NCBI RefSeq assembly: GCF_030812415.1
Contig: NZ_JAUSST010000005.1
Span: 1-64,000, forward strand
Direction: 5' to 3'
Source: Paenibacillus harenae
Lineage (GTDB): Bacteria > Bacillota > Bacilli > Paenibacillales > Paenibacillaceae
Length of the DNA: 64,000 nt
Under the pieces are notes generated by a model. It was not told the origin of the DNA and did no database searches. It saw only the letters and a program-made list of their open reading frames with translations. Every line of letters starts with the position of its first letter. Position 1 is the first letter of the stretch. The translations under genes and the position numbers were made by a program. Below are positions 38,919 to 48,829 of this stretch, piece after piece.

Positions 38919-38955
38919 AGAGGCGGAATTCATCATCGGATTTCGCCTCTTTTTC
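38919..38955 (+). terminator. Terminator after the CBS gene
   Basis: AGAGGCGGAATTC (38919-38931) pairs with GGATTTCGCCTCT (38938-38950) over 13 positions including two G-U, then a T run. Confidence 0.85.
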
Positions 38956-39011
38956 TATCATCGGTTTCCAATCTGCACCAAATCTGTTATACGTGATATG
39001 TTTTGCTTTTG

Positions 39012-39020
39012 TGCTATAAT
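39012..39020 (+). promoter_or_regulatory. Extended -10 promoter before yybS
   Basis: TGCTATAAT, an extended -10 with perfect hexamer, 52 nt before the yybS start; no clear -35. It follows the CBS terminator and could drive yybS-gdpP-rplI-dnaB. Confidence 0.55.
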
Positions 39021-39072
39021 GAGTTGTAAATGTTTCGTTGATATTAGATTACATGCGCAAGAGGTGAACGGT

Positions 39073-39975
39073 TTGAAAACCGGCTTGAAACCAGTGCTAT
39101 GGAGCTTCGTGGCACTCTTATTACTACTGTCCATCGCTGTACCGTTACTCAATGTTCTATTGATCATGTTCATGATGGTGCCTTTCGTCGTGTTATATGC
39201 GATTCTGCCGAGGACATCGTTCGCCATCCATCTAATTGTGCCTTTCGCGCTGGCGACATGGCTGATCGGTCTGCCGGTATTAATTGTCGGTTTGTTCTTC
39301 GTTCTCCCTTCGATCGCGATGGGGATGATGTACAAGATGAAGTCAAGGGCGTCAAGCGTGATCCGTACCGTGTCGATTGTCGTGCTGGCCCAGTTGATGC
39401 TTCTGCTGCTCATATCGGAGACAATGCTGGATACGTCCATTATCGGCGAGATGAGTTCGATGATCCGTTCCACCGTCACCGACCTTACAACGCAAGGGCT
39501 GCTGCCGGAAGAATGGAATTCCGATACGACGGAGATCATGATCCGCACGATCGTGAATGCGATTCCGCTTACGTTCATGCTGACTTCCGTGTTGTATGCC
39601 ATTATCACGCACTATTTGGCTCGCCGTATCGTGAACCGCAGCGGACTTGAGGTTCCGGCATTCCCGAAAGCGAAGGATTGGCGCCTGCCGCGGATGCTTG
39701 TTTTTCTTTACTTGCTTGCCTATGTCATGCAGATGTTTACATCGGCTGCAAGCGAGTCATACATTGCTGTGGCGCTGACGAATCTTGTTCCGTTGCTCGG
39801 TTATGTATTTTCGATTCAGACAATCGGATTTTTCTTCTATCTCGCTTACCACAGGAAATGGAATGGGGCCGTACCGATTCTAATTGCGATTCCGGTACTT
39901 CTATTTCCGCCACTTTGTCTCATTGGTTTGCTCGATACCGCCTTTCCGATCCGGAAGTCGTTTGTCAAATCATAA
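39073..39975 (+). CDS. yybS: DUF2232 family membrane protein YybS
   Basis: 300 aa. Eight or so membrane helices, including LLLLSIAVPLLNVLLIMFMMV and the long external loop around GLLPEEWNSDTTEI. YybS precedes gdpP-rplI-dnaB in Bacillales; function not established. TTG start 39073 with AAGAGGTG upstream. Confidence 0.9.
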   Translation: MKTGLKPVLWSFVALLLLLSIAVPLLNVLLIMFMMVPFVVLYAILPRTSFAIHLIVPFALATWLIGLPVLIVGLFFVLPSIAMGMMYKMKSRASSVIRTVSIVVLAQLMLLLLISETMLDTSIIGEMSSMIRSTVTDLTTQGLLPEEWNSDTTEIMIRTIVNAIPLTFMLTSVLYAIITHYLARRIVNRSGLEVPAFPKAKDWRLPRMLVFLYLLAYVMQMFTSAASESYIAVALTNLVPLLGYVFSIQTIGFFFYLAYHRKWNGAVPILIAIPVLLFPPLCLIGLLDTAFPIRKSFVKS

Positions 39976-39993
39976 CACGGGAGCGAAGTAGAA

Positions 39994-41955
39994 ATGCCGA
40001 AGTTTTTGGTTACGCGGTGGCATGGGATGCACCAGGTATGGTCATTCGTTTTGATGGTTCTTATGACGCTCGCCCTCTCGTGGTACGAGTGGTTGCTGGG
40101 ATTGATTGGATTGCTCTTTACGGGGTCTGTTCTCGTCTATACGATATTGGCGGAACGGGCCTTCCGCAGAGACCTGGAGTCTTATCTGGGAACGTTGTCT
40201 TACCGAGTGAAGAAGGCGAGCAATGATGTAATTAGCGAGCTCCCATTCGGTATTATTATTTACAATGAAGATAGGGCAGTAGAATGGCATAATCCGTATA
40301 TCACGCAGATCGTGGGCAAAGAATCGGTGATCGGCTGTCCGTTGACGGAGCTGTTCCCGACGCTGCAGCAAGCAAAGGAACGGGAGGGCTCGATCGAGGC
40401 TACCGTTGGCTCGCAAGTATTTGAGCTCATATTCAAGCCGAAGGAACGTATTCTCTATGTGAAGAACATTACGGAACGGTGGCAGCTGGGCAAACGATAC
40501 GACGAGGAGAAGCTGGCGCTTGGCGTCGTCATGATCGATAATCTCGAAGAGGTTACGACGGGAATGGACGATCACCAGCGCGGCACGCTGCTATCGAAGG
40601 TAACGACCGAGATTACGGAATGGTCGCAGAAATATCATATTTACTTGAAGCGTTTGACGTCGGATCGGTTCCTGCTTATTACGGATCAGAAGACCCTTAA
40701 AGTACTGGAGCAATCCCGGTTCATTATATTGGACGAGGTTCGCGAGATGACGGGCGAGCAGAAAATTCCGATTACGCTCAGCATCGGGTTCGCCGCTGGC
40801 GCGGAGCATATTATCGAGCTCGGCCAGTGGGCTCACACGAGTCTGGATATTGCGCTAGGACGCGGCGGCGATCAGGCGTCGGTCAAGGTCGGCGCTCGCC
40901 AATCGTTCTATGGCGGCAAGACGAACGCGGTCGAGAAGCGTACGCGCGTTAGGGCGCGCGTCGTAGCTCACGCACTGCGCGACTTGATGAAGGAAAGCCA
41001 TAATGTCGTCATTATGGGCCACAAGATGCCGGATATGGACGCGATCGGAGCGGCAATCGGCGTGATGAAGGCCGCTCAGCTGTTCGGCAAGGAAGCCTAT
41101 ATCGTACTGGAAGGCGTCAATCCTGCCATCGACAAAATGATGGAGCTGATTCGCGAAGACGAGCGGCTGGCGAAGCGGTTCGTTACGCCGGAGCAAGCGG
41201 CGTCGCTCATCGTGCCGAATACGCTGGCGGTTGTCGTCGACACCCATAAGGCGTCGATGGTGAAGGAGCCGAAGCTGTTGACGCAAACCGATCGGATCGT
41301 TGTTGTCGATCATCATCGCCGCAGCGAGGAATTCATATCGAATGCGATTCTTGTCTATATGGAGCCTTATGCCTCGTCTACTTGCGAGCTTGTCACAGAG
41401 CTGCTTCAGTATATCCATGAGCGTGTCGTGCTTGATATTAGGGAATCGACGGCACTGCTTGCCGGCATAACGGTCGATACGAAGAGCTTCTCGCTTCGTA
41501 CCGGCGCGCGTACGTTCGAGGCGGCTTCGTTCTTGCGCCGCAATGGCGCGGATTCGATGATGATTCAGCGGATGCTGAAGGAAGACCTCGAGGAATACGT
41601 GCGCAAGGCCGAGATTATTAAGCATGCCGAGGTACTATATGAGCATGTTGCCATTGCGGTGACGGAGAGCGGACGCAAGTATTCGCAGTTGCTGATTGCG
41701 CAGACGGCCGATACGCTGCTTAATATGACCGATATATTGGCATCGTTCGTCATTGGCGAGCGTGCAGACGGCTTAATCGGCATTAGCGCGAGATCGCTAG
41801 GCCATATGAACGTACAGGTTGTCATGGAGAGAATGGGCGGCGGCGGACATTTAACGAATGCAGCCGCGCAGCTTGAAGGCACGGTTGGCGAGGTCGCCGA
41901 CAAGCTGAAGCAAGTATTGAAAGAAATCGATGCGGAAGAGGGGTTATTCGAATGA
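39994..41955 (+). CDS. gdpP: Cyclic-di-AMP phosphodiesterase GdpP
   Basis: 653 aa. Two N-terminal membrane helices, a PAS-like domain ([26 protein letters not shown]), a degenerate GGDEF domain, then the DHH domain ([26 protein letters not shown]) and DHHA1 ([14 protein letters not shown]). It hydrolyses c-di-AMP to pApA and so affects wall and potassium homeostasis. Overlaps rplI by 4 nt. Confidence 0.97.
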   Translation: MPKFLVTRWHGMHQVWSFVLMVLMTLALSWYEWLLGLIGLLFTGSVLVYTILAERAFRRDLESYLGTLSYRVKKASNDVISELPFGIIIYNEDRAVEWHNPYITQIVGKESVIGCPLTELFPTLQQAKEREGSIEATVGSQVFELIFKPKERILYVKNITERWQLGKRYDEEKLALGVVMIDNLEEVTTGMDDHQRGTLLSKVTTEITEWSQKYHIYLKRLTSDRFLLITDQKTLKVLEQSRFIILDEVREMTGEQKIPITLSIGFAAGAEHIIELGQWAHTSLDIALGRGGDQASVKVGARQSFYGGKTNAVEKRTRVRARVVAHALRDLMKESHNVVIMGHKMPDMDAIGAAIGVMKAAQLFGKEAYIVLEGVNPAIDKMMELIREDERLAKRFVTPEQAASLIVPNTLAVVVDTHKASMVKEPKLLTQTDRIVVVDHHRRSEEFISNAILVYMEPYASSTCELVTELLQYIHERVVLDIRESTALLAGITVDTKSFSLRTGARTFEAASFLRRNGADSMMIQRMLKEDLEEYVRKAEIIKHAEVLYEHVAIAVTESGRKYSQLLIAQTADTLLNMTDILASFVIGERADGLIGISARSLGHMNVQVVMERMGGGGHLTNAAAQLEGTVGEVADKLKQVLKEIDAEEGLFE

Positions 41956-42395
41956 AAGTGATCTTATTGAAAGATGTGAAGGGACAAGGGAAGAAGGGCG
42001 ACGTGAAGGAGCTCTCCGAAGGTTATGTGCGCAACTTCCTGCTGCCGCAGGGACTCGCGAAGCTGGCTTCCGACGGCAACTTGAAGACGCTGGAGGTTCA
42101 GAACGCTTCGGAGCAGAAGCGCAAGGAGAAAGAGAAGGAAGACGCCGAGGCGCTCGCAAAGAAGCTTAGCGAGATGACCGTAGTCGTGAAGACGAAGGCG
42201 GGAGAAGGCGGCCGGTTGTTCGGCGCCATTACGAGCAAACAAATTGCCGAGGCTCTTGCAGAGTTAGGCGTTAAGATCGATAAACGAAAAATCGAGCTTG
42301 AAGATCCGATTCGTACGCTTGGCGTAACGCAAGTTCCGGTCAAGCTTCATCCGCAAGTAAAAGCGAAGCTAAATGTCCAAGCTGCGGAGGAATAG
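41952..42395 (+). CDS. rplI: 50S ribosomal protein bL9
   Basis: 147 aa. [21 protein letters not shown] and [14 protein letters not shown] are the bL9 signature; a long central helix links to the C-terminal domain. Starts inside the gdpP stop (ATGA). Confidence 0.98.
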   Translation: MKVILLKDVKGQGKKGDVKELSEGYVRNFLLPQGLAKLASDGNLKTLEVQNASEQKRKEKEKEDAEALAKKLSEMTVVVKTKAGEGGRLFGAITSKQIAEALAELGVKIDKRKIELEDPIRTLGVTQVPVKLHPQVKAKLNVQAAEE

Positions 42396-42425
42396 GCAAC
42401 ACCTTAAAGGAAGCGAGGGTAAGTG

Positions 42426-43787
42426 ATGGAAGAAGAGCTGAGATTTGATCGGATTCCGCCGCAAAACGTGGAGGCCGAGCAAGCTGTAATCGGCGCCGTG
42501 CTTCTGCAAGCCGAAGCGCTTATTACCGCGATGGAGCGCGTGCGAAGCGAGGATTTCTACAGCGGTCCCCATCGGCTTATTTACGAGGCGATGATCGAGC
42601 TGGGCGAGAACAATCAGCCGATTGACCTTGTCACGCTAACCGCGCATCTGCAGAATAAGCAAGTACTTGAGGAAATAGGCGGCGTCAGCTACTTGGCGAA
42701 GCTGGCCAATTCGGTACCGACGGCTGCCAATGTCGACTATTATGCTCAGATCGTAGAAGAGAAATCGATGCTTCGTCGTCTAATACGAACGGCGACGAAT
42801 ATTGTTTCCGATGGCTACGCAAACTCTGAGGATATAGGCGTATTGTTAAGCGACGCCGAGAAGCAAATTCTTGAAATCTCGAACCGACGCTCCAGCGGCG
42901 GATTTATCTCGATCCGCGACGTACTGATGGAGGTATTCGAGAAGGTCGAGCACTTATATATGAATAAGGGTGGAACGTCCGGCATTCCGTCCGGTTTCGT
43001 TGACCTGGACAAGATGACGTCCGGCTTCCAGCGAAGCGATCTGATCATTGTAGCGGCCCGTCCTTCGGTCGGAAAGACGGCGTTCGCGCTGAATATTGCG
43101 CAGAACGTCGGCGTTCGGGCAAGAGAGACGGTAGCCATATTCAGTCTGGAGATGTCGGCGGCACAGCTCGTGCAACGTATGATCTGCGCCGAGTCAAACG
43201 TCGATGCGGGTCGAATGCGAACCGGCCATCTCGAGGGAGACGACTGGGAGAAGCTGACGATGGCGATCGGCGCCTTGTCGGAAGCGCAAATCTTCATCGA
43301 TGATACGCCCGGCATTACAGTAGCGGAAATCCGCGCCAAGTGCCGCCGATTGAAGAAGGAGAAAGGGCTTGGCATGATTCTGATCGACTACTTGCAGCTC
43401 ATTCAAGGCCGTGGCAAAGCGGGCGAGAACAGGCAGCAGGAAGTATCGGAAATATCGCGTACGCTTAAGCATATCGCGCGCGAGCTGGAAGTGCCGGTTA
43501 TCGCGCTGTCGCAGCTCAGCCGCGGCGTCGAGCAGCGGCAGGACAAGCGTCCGATGATGTCCGACCTTAGGGAATCGGGTTCGATCGAGCAGGATGCCGA
43601 CATCGTATCGTTCTTATACCGTGACGATTATTACGACAAAGAGTCGGAGAAGAAAAACATTATCGAGATTATTATCGCAAAGCAGCGTAACGGACCGGTA
43701 GGCACGGTCGAGCTGGTGTTTCTAAAAAACTACAATAAATTCGTAAGTATAGACAGAGCACATCAGGATCCGTCGCAGGCTTCGTAA
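42426..43787 (+). CDS. dnaB: Replicative DNA helicase DnaB (DnaC of Bacillus)
   Basis: 453 aa. N-terminal domain with PPQNVEAEQAVIGAVLL, RecA-like core with Walker A ARPSVGKTAFALNIAQ, LEMSAAQLVQRM, and IDYLQLIQG. Hexameric helicase that unwinds the fork. 30 nt after rplI, end of the yybS-gdpP-rplI-dnaB block. Confidence 0.98.
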   Translation: MEEELRFDRIPPQNVEAEQAVIGAVLLQAEALITAMERVRSEDFYSGPHRLIYEAMIELGENNQPIDLVTLTAHLQNKQVLEEIGGVSYLAKLANSVPTAANVDYYAQIVEEKSMLRRLIRTATNIVSDGYANSEDIGVLLSDAEKQILEISNRRSSGGFISIRDVLMEVFEKVEHLYMNKGGTSGIPSGFVDLDKMTSGFQRSDLIIVAARPSVGKTAFALNIAQNVGVRARETVAIFSLEMSAAQLVQRMICAESNVDAGRMRTGHLEGDDWEKLTMAIGALSEAQIFIDDTPGITVAEIRAKCRRLKKEKGLGMILIDYLQLIQGRGKAGENRQQEVSEISRTLKHIARELEVPVIALSQLSRGVEQRQDKRPMMSDLRESGSIEQDADIVSFLYRDDYYDKESEKKNIIEIIIAKQRNGPVGTVELVFLKNYNKFVSIDRAHQDPSQAS

Positions 43788-43835
43788 ATATCCGAACAAT
43801 TGCATGGGTAGCTGTGCAATTGTTCGTTTTTTGTT
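43788..43835. promoter_or_regulatory. PurBox pair that also forms the dnaB terminator
   Basis: ATATCCGAACAAT (43788-43800) fits the PurR box AWWWCCGAACWWT exactly; the inverted partner at 43819-43831 differs at one base, with 18 nt between. The same sequence forms a stem CGAACAATTGCA/TGCAATTGTTCG (43793-43804, 43815-43826) followed by TTTTTTG. It lies directly upstream of the purA -35. PurR itself is not in the window. Confidence 0.7.
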
Positions 43836-43863
43836 TGACTTATTGTTAATGGACTGCTACACT
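43835..43863 (+). promoter_or_regulatory. Putative purA promoter
   Basis: TTGACT (43835-43840), 17 nt, TACACT (43858-43863), starting 4 nt after the second PurBox. Confidence 0.55.
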
Positions 43864-43955
43864 AATAATGCTGTCTTTTGACTTATATCGACTGTCTGCT
43901 TATGGGCATACTAGTTGGGTATAGGCGGTAGGACGGTAATTTTCGGTGTTCATAA

Positions 43956-45266
<1,311 letters not shown>

Positions 45267-45284
45267 TTGGTTTTTACGCAAATA

Positions 45285-45320
45285 AGAGTTGCCCGTGCAT
45301 GTTAGGGCAGCTCTTTTTTT
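45285..45320 (+). terminator. Terminator after purA
   Basis: AGAGTTGCCC (45285-45294) pairs with GGGCAGCTCT (45305-45314), one G-U, and runs into seven T residues. Confidence 0.88.
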
Positions 45321-45414
45321 AATTCCAATTTTTGATCCTCTTTAGGAATGCCTCTCTTTATAGTTGACCATAATGGTAGATAACAGAGTGCGGGCCAGAA
45401 GGGATTGAAGAGAG

Positions 45415-46077
45415 ATGATGAAAAAAATAGGGTGGCTGGGCAAGCTCGTCGCGGCGGGGCTGATCTTAAGCTTCCTATCGATATGGACGACCGGCTACAT
45501 TGTTACGAGTTACGTAGATACGTTGCTGAAGCAATACAACCTGCCGCTTGAAGTGCCGCCAATGGCGATGTCGGGCGTATGGGGCAAGCTGTGGGGCAGC
45601 GATCCTCCGATTGCCACGGATGCGGCAGAGGGCGGGAGCGGGCAGGATAAGCCGGACACCTTGCCGGATACGACCGCGTCGAGCGGCAACGGCGAGCAGG
45701 ATGAGCCGCCGGCATCGGAGGATGCTTTTGGCGAAATCGAGAATCCTCCGCTTACCGATATCGGCATCGGAGGCGGGACGGAAGCGGGCGGAACGCCATC
45801 GCAGCCGGACACGGAAAGCGGTGAAATCGACGGTACGGAGACGGCCGTGACGACCGACGATTTGACAGAAGTGAAGGAGCAAATGACAGATGCCGACAAG
45901 GATACGTTATTCGGTCTGCTCATGAGCAAAGTCCCGCAGGAATCGATGCAATTGATCTCCGGATATGTAGAAGATGGTCTAACGGAACAAGAGCTGACAA
46001 GCGTTCAACAGATTATGGCACAGCATCTCGACAAAGCGGAATACGAGCAGATGATGAATATTCTAAAAAAATATTAA
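45415..46077 (+). CDS. Membrane-anchored acidic protein, unknown
   Basis: 220 aa. One N-terminal membrane segment (LVAAGLILSFLSIWTTGYIV), then a roughly 90-residue low-complexity linker rich in Gly, Ser, Glu, Asp and Pro, and a helical C-terminal part (LTEVKEQMTDADKDTLFGLLM...MQLISGYVEDGLTEQELTSV). I do not recognise the family. Topology implies a domain outside the membrane. It lies before the wall peptidase gene, which hints at an envelope or sporulation role. Confidence 0.75.
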   Translation: MMKKIGWLGKLVAAGLILSFLSIWTTGYIVTSYVDTLLKQYNLPLEVPPMAMSGVWGKLWGSDPPIATDAAEGGSGQDKPDTLPDTTASSGNGEQDEPPASEDAFGEIENPPLTDIGIGGGTEAGGTPSQPDTESGEIDGTETAVTTDDLTEVKEQMTDADKDTLFGLLMSKVPQESMQLISGYVEDGLTEQELTSVQQIMAQHLDKAEYEQMMNILKKY

Positions 46078-46109
46078 TCTTCTTAACAGTTTGTAAAGGT
46101 TGCCCCGTT

Positions 46110-46126
46110 TGTTAGGCATATGTTAA
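46110..46126 (+). promoter_or_regulatory. Near-consensus WalR box before the M23 peptidase
   Basis: TGTTAG-N5-TGTTAA differs from TGTWAH-N5-TGTWAH at one position (G). A second near-match, TCTTAA-N5-TGTAAA, lies at 46081-46097. No clean -10 was found at a matching distance. Confidence 0.4.
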
Positions 46127-46214
46127 AGTAATAGGCGAGTGATCCGACAGGATAATTCGCTTTTTTTGTTTGATCAAGAAAAAAAAGTAGCTTTATCGCG
46201 AAAAGGAGACCATC

Positions 46215-47792
46215 ATGACCGTTTTCAGGGACAAGGGTCGAATGCAGAAGGTTTGGGATAAGACGACCCAGTACTTTAGGCCTGCACGATCAGAACACTT
46301 GAATGGCAAGAAGCAGCAACAGCCCGCCAGCGTTCAGACAACTTCGCCGTTTTGGCGCAAGAAGCCGTTTGCAATCGCAGTCGGGTCGTTAGTACTCCTC
46401 ACTGTAGCCGGATTTAGCGGAAGCCAATACGTGAAAGCAAACACTGTCCAATTTTACAATGTATATATGAACGGTACCGCCATTGGTACGGTAGATCAGC
46501 CTGAGGCAGTCGAACAGCTCATACAGCAGGAAACAGCGGAAATACAGAAAGCGAATCCAGACATTACGATGGTTCTGGATACCGGCACGATTACATACGC
46601 CAGTGAAAGCGCATTTAAAGCAGTCGCGGAGACCGAGGCAACGCTCAATAAGCTTGAAGGCATGTTCACAGCGCATGCAGAAGGCGTCGAAGTGAAGGTC
46701 AACGGCAAAGTAATCGGAATCGTGAAGGATCAGCAAACGGCAGACGATATTCTGCTCCGCGTGCAGAGCAAGTTCGCACCGGAACTGGCCGCATCGATCA
46801 AGAAGAAAAATGAAGTATCCGTGTTGAGCTACAATTCGGAATCGGTGCAGCAAGAGGCAGCCACTAAGACGAAGGCTCCTTCCAAGAACCCAGGCCGGGA
46901 AGTAACCGGCGTCGGATTCGTAGAGGACGTAGCGGTTGACGAAGTGGATATCGCGCCTGATGACATTATGCAGGCTGAGGATGTATACAAGCTGCTCGTG
47001 CAAGGAAGCGTGAAGCCGACCAAGTATACGGTTCAAGAAGGCGACTGCATTGGCTGTATCGCGCAGAAGTTCGATATTTCGCCGCAAGTGATTTATGAGA
47101 ACAACGCATGGATCAAGGATGACAAGCTTACGATCGGCGATGTGCTTGATCTGACCGTGCTGCAGCCCGAGCTTACCGTTACAACGACGGAAAACTTGGT
47201 AGAGATCGAACAGATTGCGCCGGCAGTCGAGATCCAGAAAAACGCAAGCATGCGTGTCGGCGAATCGAAAGTCATCAAGGAAGGCGTTGCGGGCTCGAAG
47301 CGCTTGACCTATAAGATCGTGAAGCGGAACGGCTACGTCGTTAGCGAAGAGCTGCTCTCGAAGGAAGTAATCAAGGAAGCGGTAGCGTCGATCGTCATGA
47401 AGGGCACGAAGGTTGTGCTTGGCGAAGGTTCGGGCAACTTCGCAATGCCGGTTACGGGCAGCAAATTGACCAGCAAGTTCGGCCCGCGTTGGGGTCGCAT
47501 GCACACAGGCGTCGACTTTACGGGCAACAAATCGATCCTTGCATCCGATGCAGGCGTTGTCGAGTTTCTTGGCAGCAAGTCGGGTACGGGCAAAACGATT
47601 ATCATTAACCACAAGAACGGCTACAAGACGTTATACGGACATTTGAACTCTTACAGCGTCGAGGAAGGCGATATTGTCGAGAAGGGCCAGAAGATCGGCG
47701 TTATGGGCAACACGGGCAATTCCACAGGCGTTCATCTCCACTTCGAGATCATCAAGAACGGCACGAAGGTTAATCCGTTAGGGTACTTATAA
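46215..47792 (+). CDS. Peptidoglycan DD-endopeptidase with LysM, G5 and M23 domains
   Basis: 525 aa. Membrane anchor at about residues 56-75 (FAIAVGSLVLLTVAGFSGSQ), two repeats resembling the YcgQ/MreB-linked N-terminal type, a LysM domain near residue 272-320 (YTVQEGDCIGCIAQKFDISP), a G5 domain (KRLTYKIVKRNGYVV) and a C-terminal LytM/M23 domain with zinc ligands in HTGVDF and HLHFE. It cleaves peptide cross-links in the wall, a usual class of WalR target, and lies just before walR. Confidence 0.93.
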   Translation: MTVFRDKGRMQKVWDKTTQYFRPARSEHLNGKKQQQPASVQTTSPFWRKKPFAIAVGSLVLLTVAGFSGSQYVKANTVQFYNVYMNGTAIGTVDQPEAVEQLIQQETAEIQKANPDITMVLDTGTITYASESAFKAVAETEATLNKLEGMFTAHAEGVEVKVNGKVIGIVKDQQTADDILLRVQSKFAPELAASIKKKNEVSVLSYNSESVQQEAATKTKAPSKNPGREVTGVGFVEDVAVDEVDIAPDDIMQAEDVYKLLVQGSVKPTKYTVQEGDCIGCIAQKFDISPQVIYENNAWIKDDKLTIGDVLDLTVLQPELTVTTTENLVEIEQIAPAVEIQKNASMRVGESKVIKEGVAGSKRLTYKIVKRNGYVVSEELLSKEVIKEAVASIVMKGTKVVLGEGSGNFAMPVTGSKLTSKFGPRWGRMHTGVDFTGNKSILASDAGVVEFLGSKSGTGKTIIINHKNGYKTLYGHLNSYSVEEGDIVEKGQKIGVMGNTGNSTGVHLHFEIIKNGTKVNPLGYL

Positions 47793-47807
47793 TTATTTCA
47801 TATAGAG

Positions 47808-47862
47808 ATAAAGGGGCGTTGGCTTCGCTGTTGCACACGGCGGGGTTGACGTCCTTTATTTG
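47808..47862 (+). terminator. Possible terminator after the M23 gene
   Basis: ATAAAGG (47808-47814) pairs with CCTTTAT (47853-47859), with an inner CGT/ACG; the U-tract is poor (TTTGTG). No gene is seen between here and walR. Confidence 0.3.
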
Positions 47863-48052
47863 TGTGGCAGCAGCACTAAAACTAATTTCTATGTCTACCG
47901 TAAGCCAGCCAATGGCACATGGAACGCTGTCGCTCGTCCTTGATTCAAGATGGTAGATGTTTTCATGAATGAGGGAAGTTTCATTGTGAACTGGGAGCGG
48001 GTGTATGTTAGAATATAAGGTATTACAAGGACAAGCGACGGGCGGTGTAGCG

Positions 48053-48829
48053 ATGCACGGTAAAATATTAGTGGTCGACGACGAACAGCCGATTGCAGAT
48101 ATAATCAAGTTTAATTTGGAGAAGGAAGGCCATCAGGTCATCTGCGCATTCGACGGCGGCGAAGCGGTCCGGCTGGCGTTCGAGGAGAAGCCTGACTTGA
48201 TCCTGCTTGATCTGATGCTGCCGGTGAAGGATGGCATGGATGTGTGCCGCGAGGTGCGCACGAAGCTGCAGATGCCGATCATTATGCTGACGGCCAAGGA
48301 TACGGAGATCGACAAAGTGCTAGGATTAGAGCTTGGCGCCGACGATTACGTAACGAAGCCGTTCAGCACCAGGGAGCTGCTTGCCCGCGTGAAAGCGCAA
48401 TTGCGCCGGCACAATAAGAATGGGGCGGCAGGTTACGGCACGGGAGAAGCGGGAGCCGGGGGACAGCATGTCGATCAGAATAATGCGCCGGAACAGGAGA
48501 AGCAGGGACTTAAGCTGTTCAATCTGTTCATTGATACGGATATGTATGTCGTCTATAAGGACAATACGCCTCTGGATCTGACCCACCGCGAATATGAGCT
48601 TGTTTACTATATGGCCCGCAACAGCGGCAAGGTGATGACGAGGGAACATCTGCTGCAAGCGGTATGGGGCTTCGAATATTTCGGCGACGTTCGGACGGTC
48701 GACGTGACCATTCGTCGCCTGCGCGAGAAGATCGAGGATGATCCCAGCCGTCCGGAATATATTTTGACGCGGCGCGGACTGGGTTATGTGATGCGCAATC
48801 CGAAGTCCGGCGGATTTGGTTACGGATGA
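48053..48829 (+). CDS. walR: Response regulator WalR (YycF)
   Basis: 258 aa. Receiver domain with phospho-acceptor Asp53 (LILLDLMLP), [18 protein letters not shown], and OmpR-type winged helix ([41 protein letters not shown]). It controls wall hydrolases. The linker between domains is unusually long (about 35 residues, Gly/Gln/Asn-rich), making it longer than the 235-aa Bacillus protein. Start at ATG 48053. Overlaps walK by 4 nt. Confidence 0.97.
   Translation: MHGKILVVDDEQPIADIIKFNLEKEGHQVICAFDGGEAVRLAFEEKPDLILLDLMLPVKDGMDVCREVRTKLQMPIIMLTAKDTEIDKVLGLELGADDYVTKPFSTRELLARVKAQLRRHNKNGAAGYGTGEAGAGGQHVDQNNAPEQEKQGLKLFNLFIDTDMYVVYKDNTPLDLTHREYELVYYMARNSGKVMTREHLLQAVWGFEYFGDVRTVDVTIRRLREKIEDDPSRPEYILTRRGLGYVMRNPKSGGFGYG

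Noticed and set aside
43876-43906. Second purA promoter TTGACT/TATGGG
   Set aside because: The -10 is poor; the upstream pair at 43835-43863 fits better and adjoins the PurBoxes.
46389-47612. 407-aa minus-strand frame opposite the M23 peptidase
   Set aside because: Shadow of a gene whose domains are unambiguous on the plus strand.
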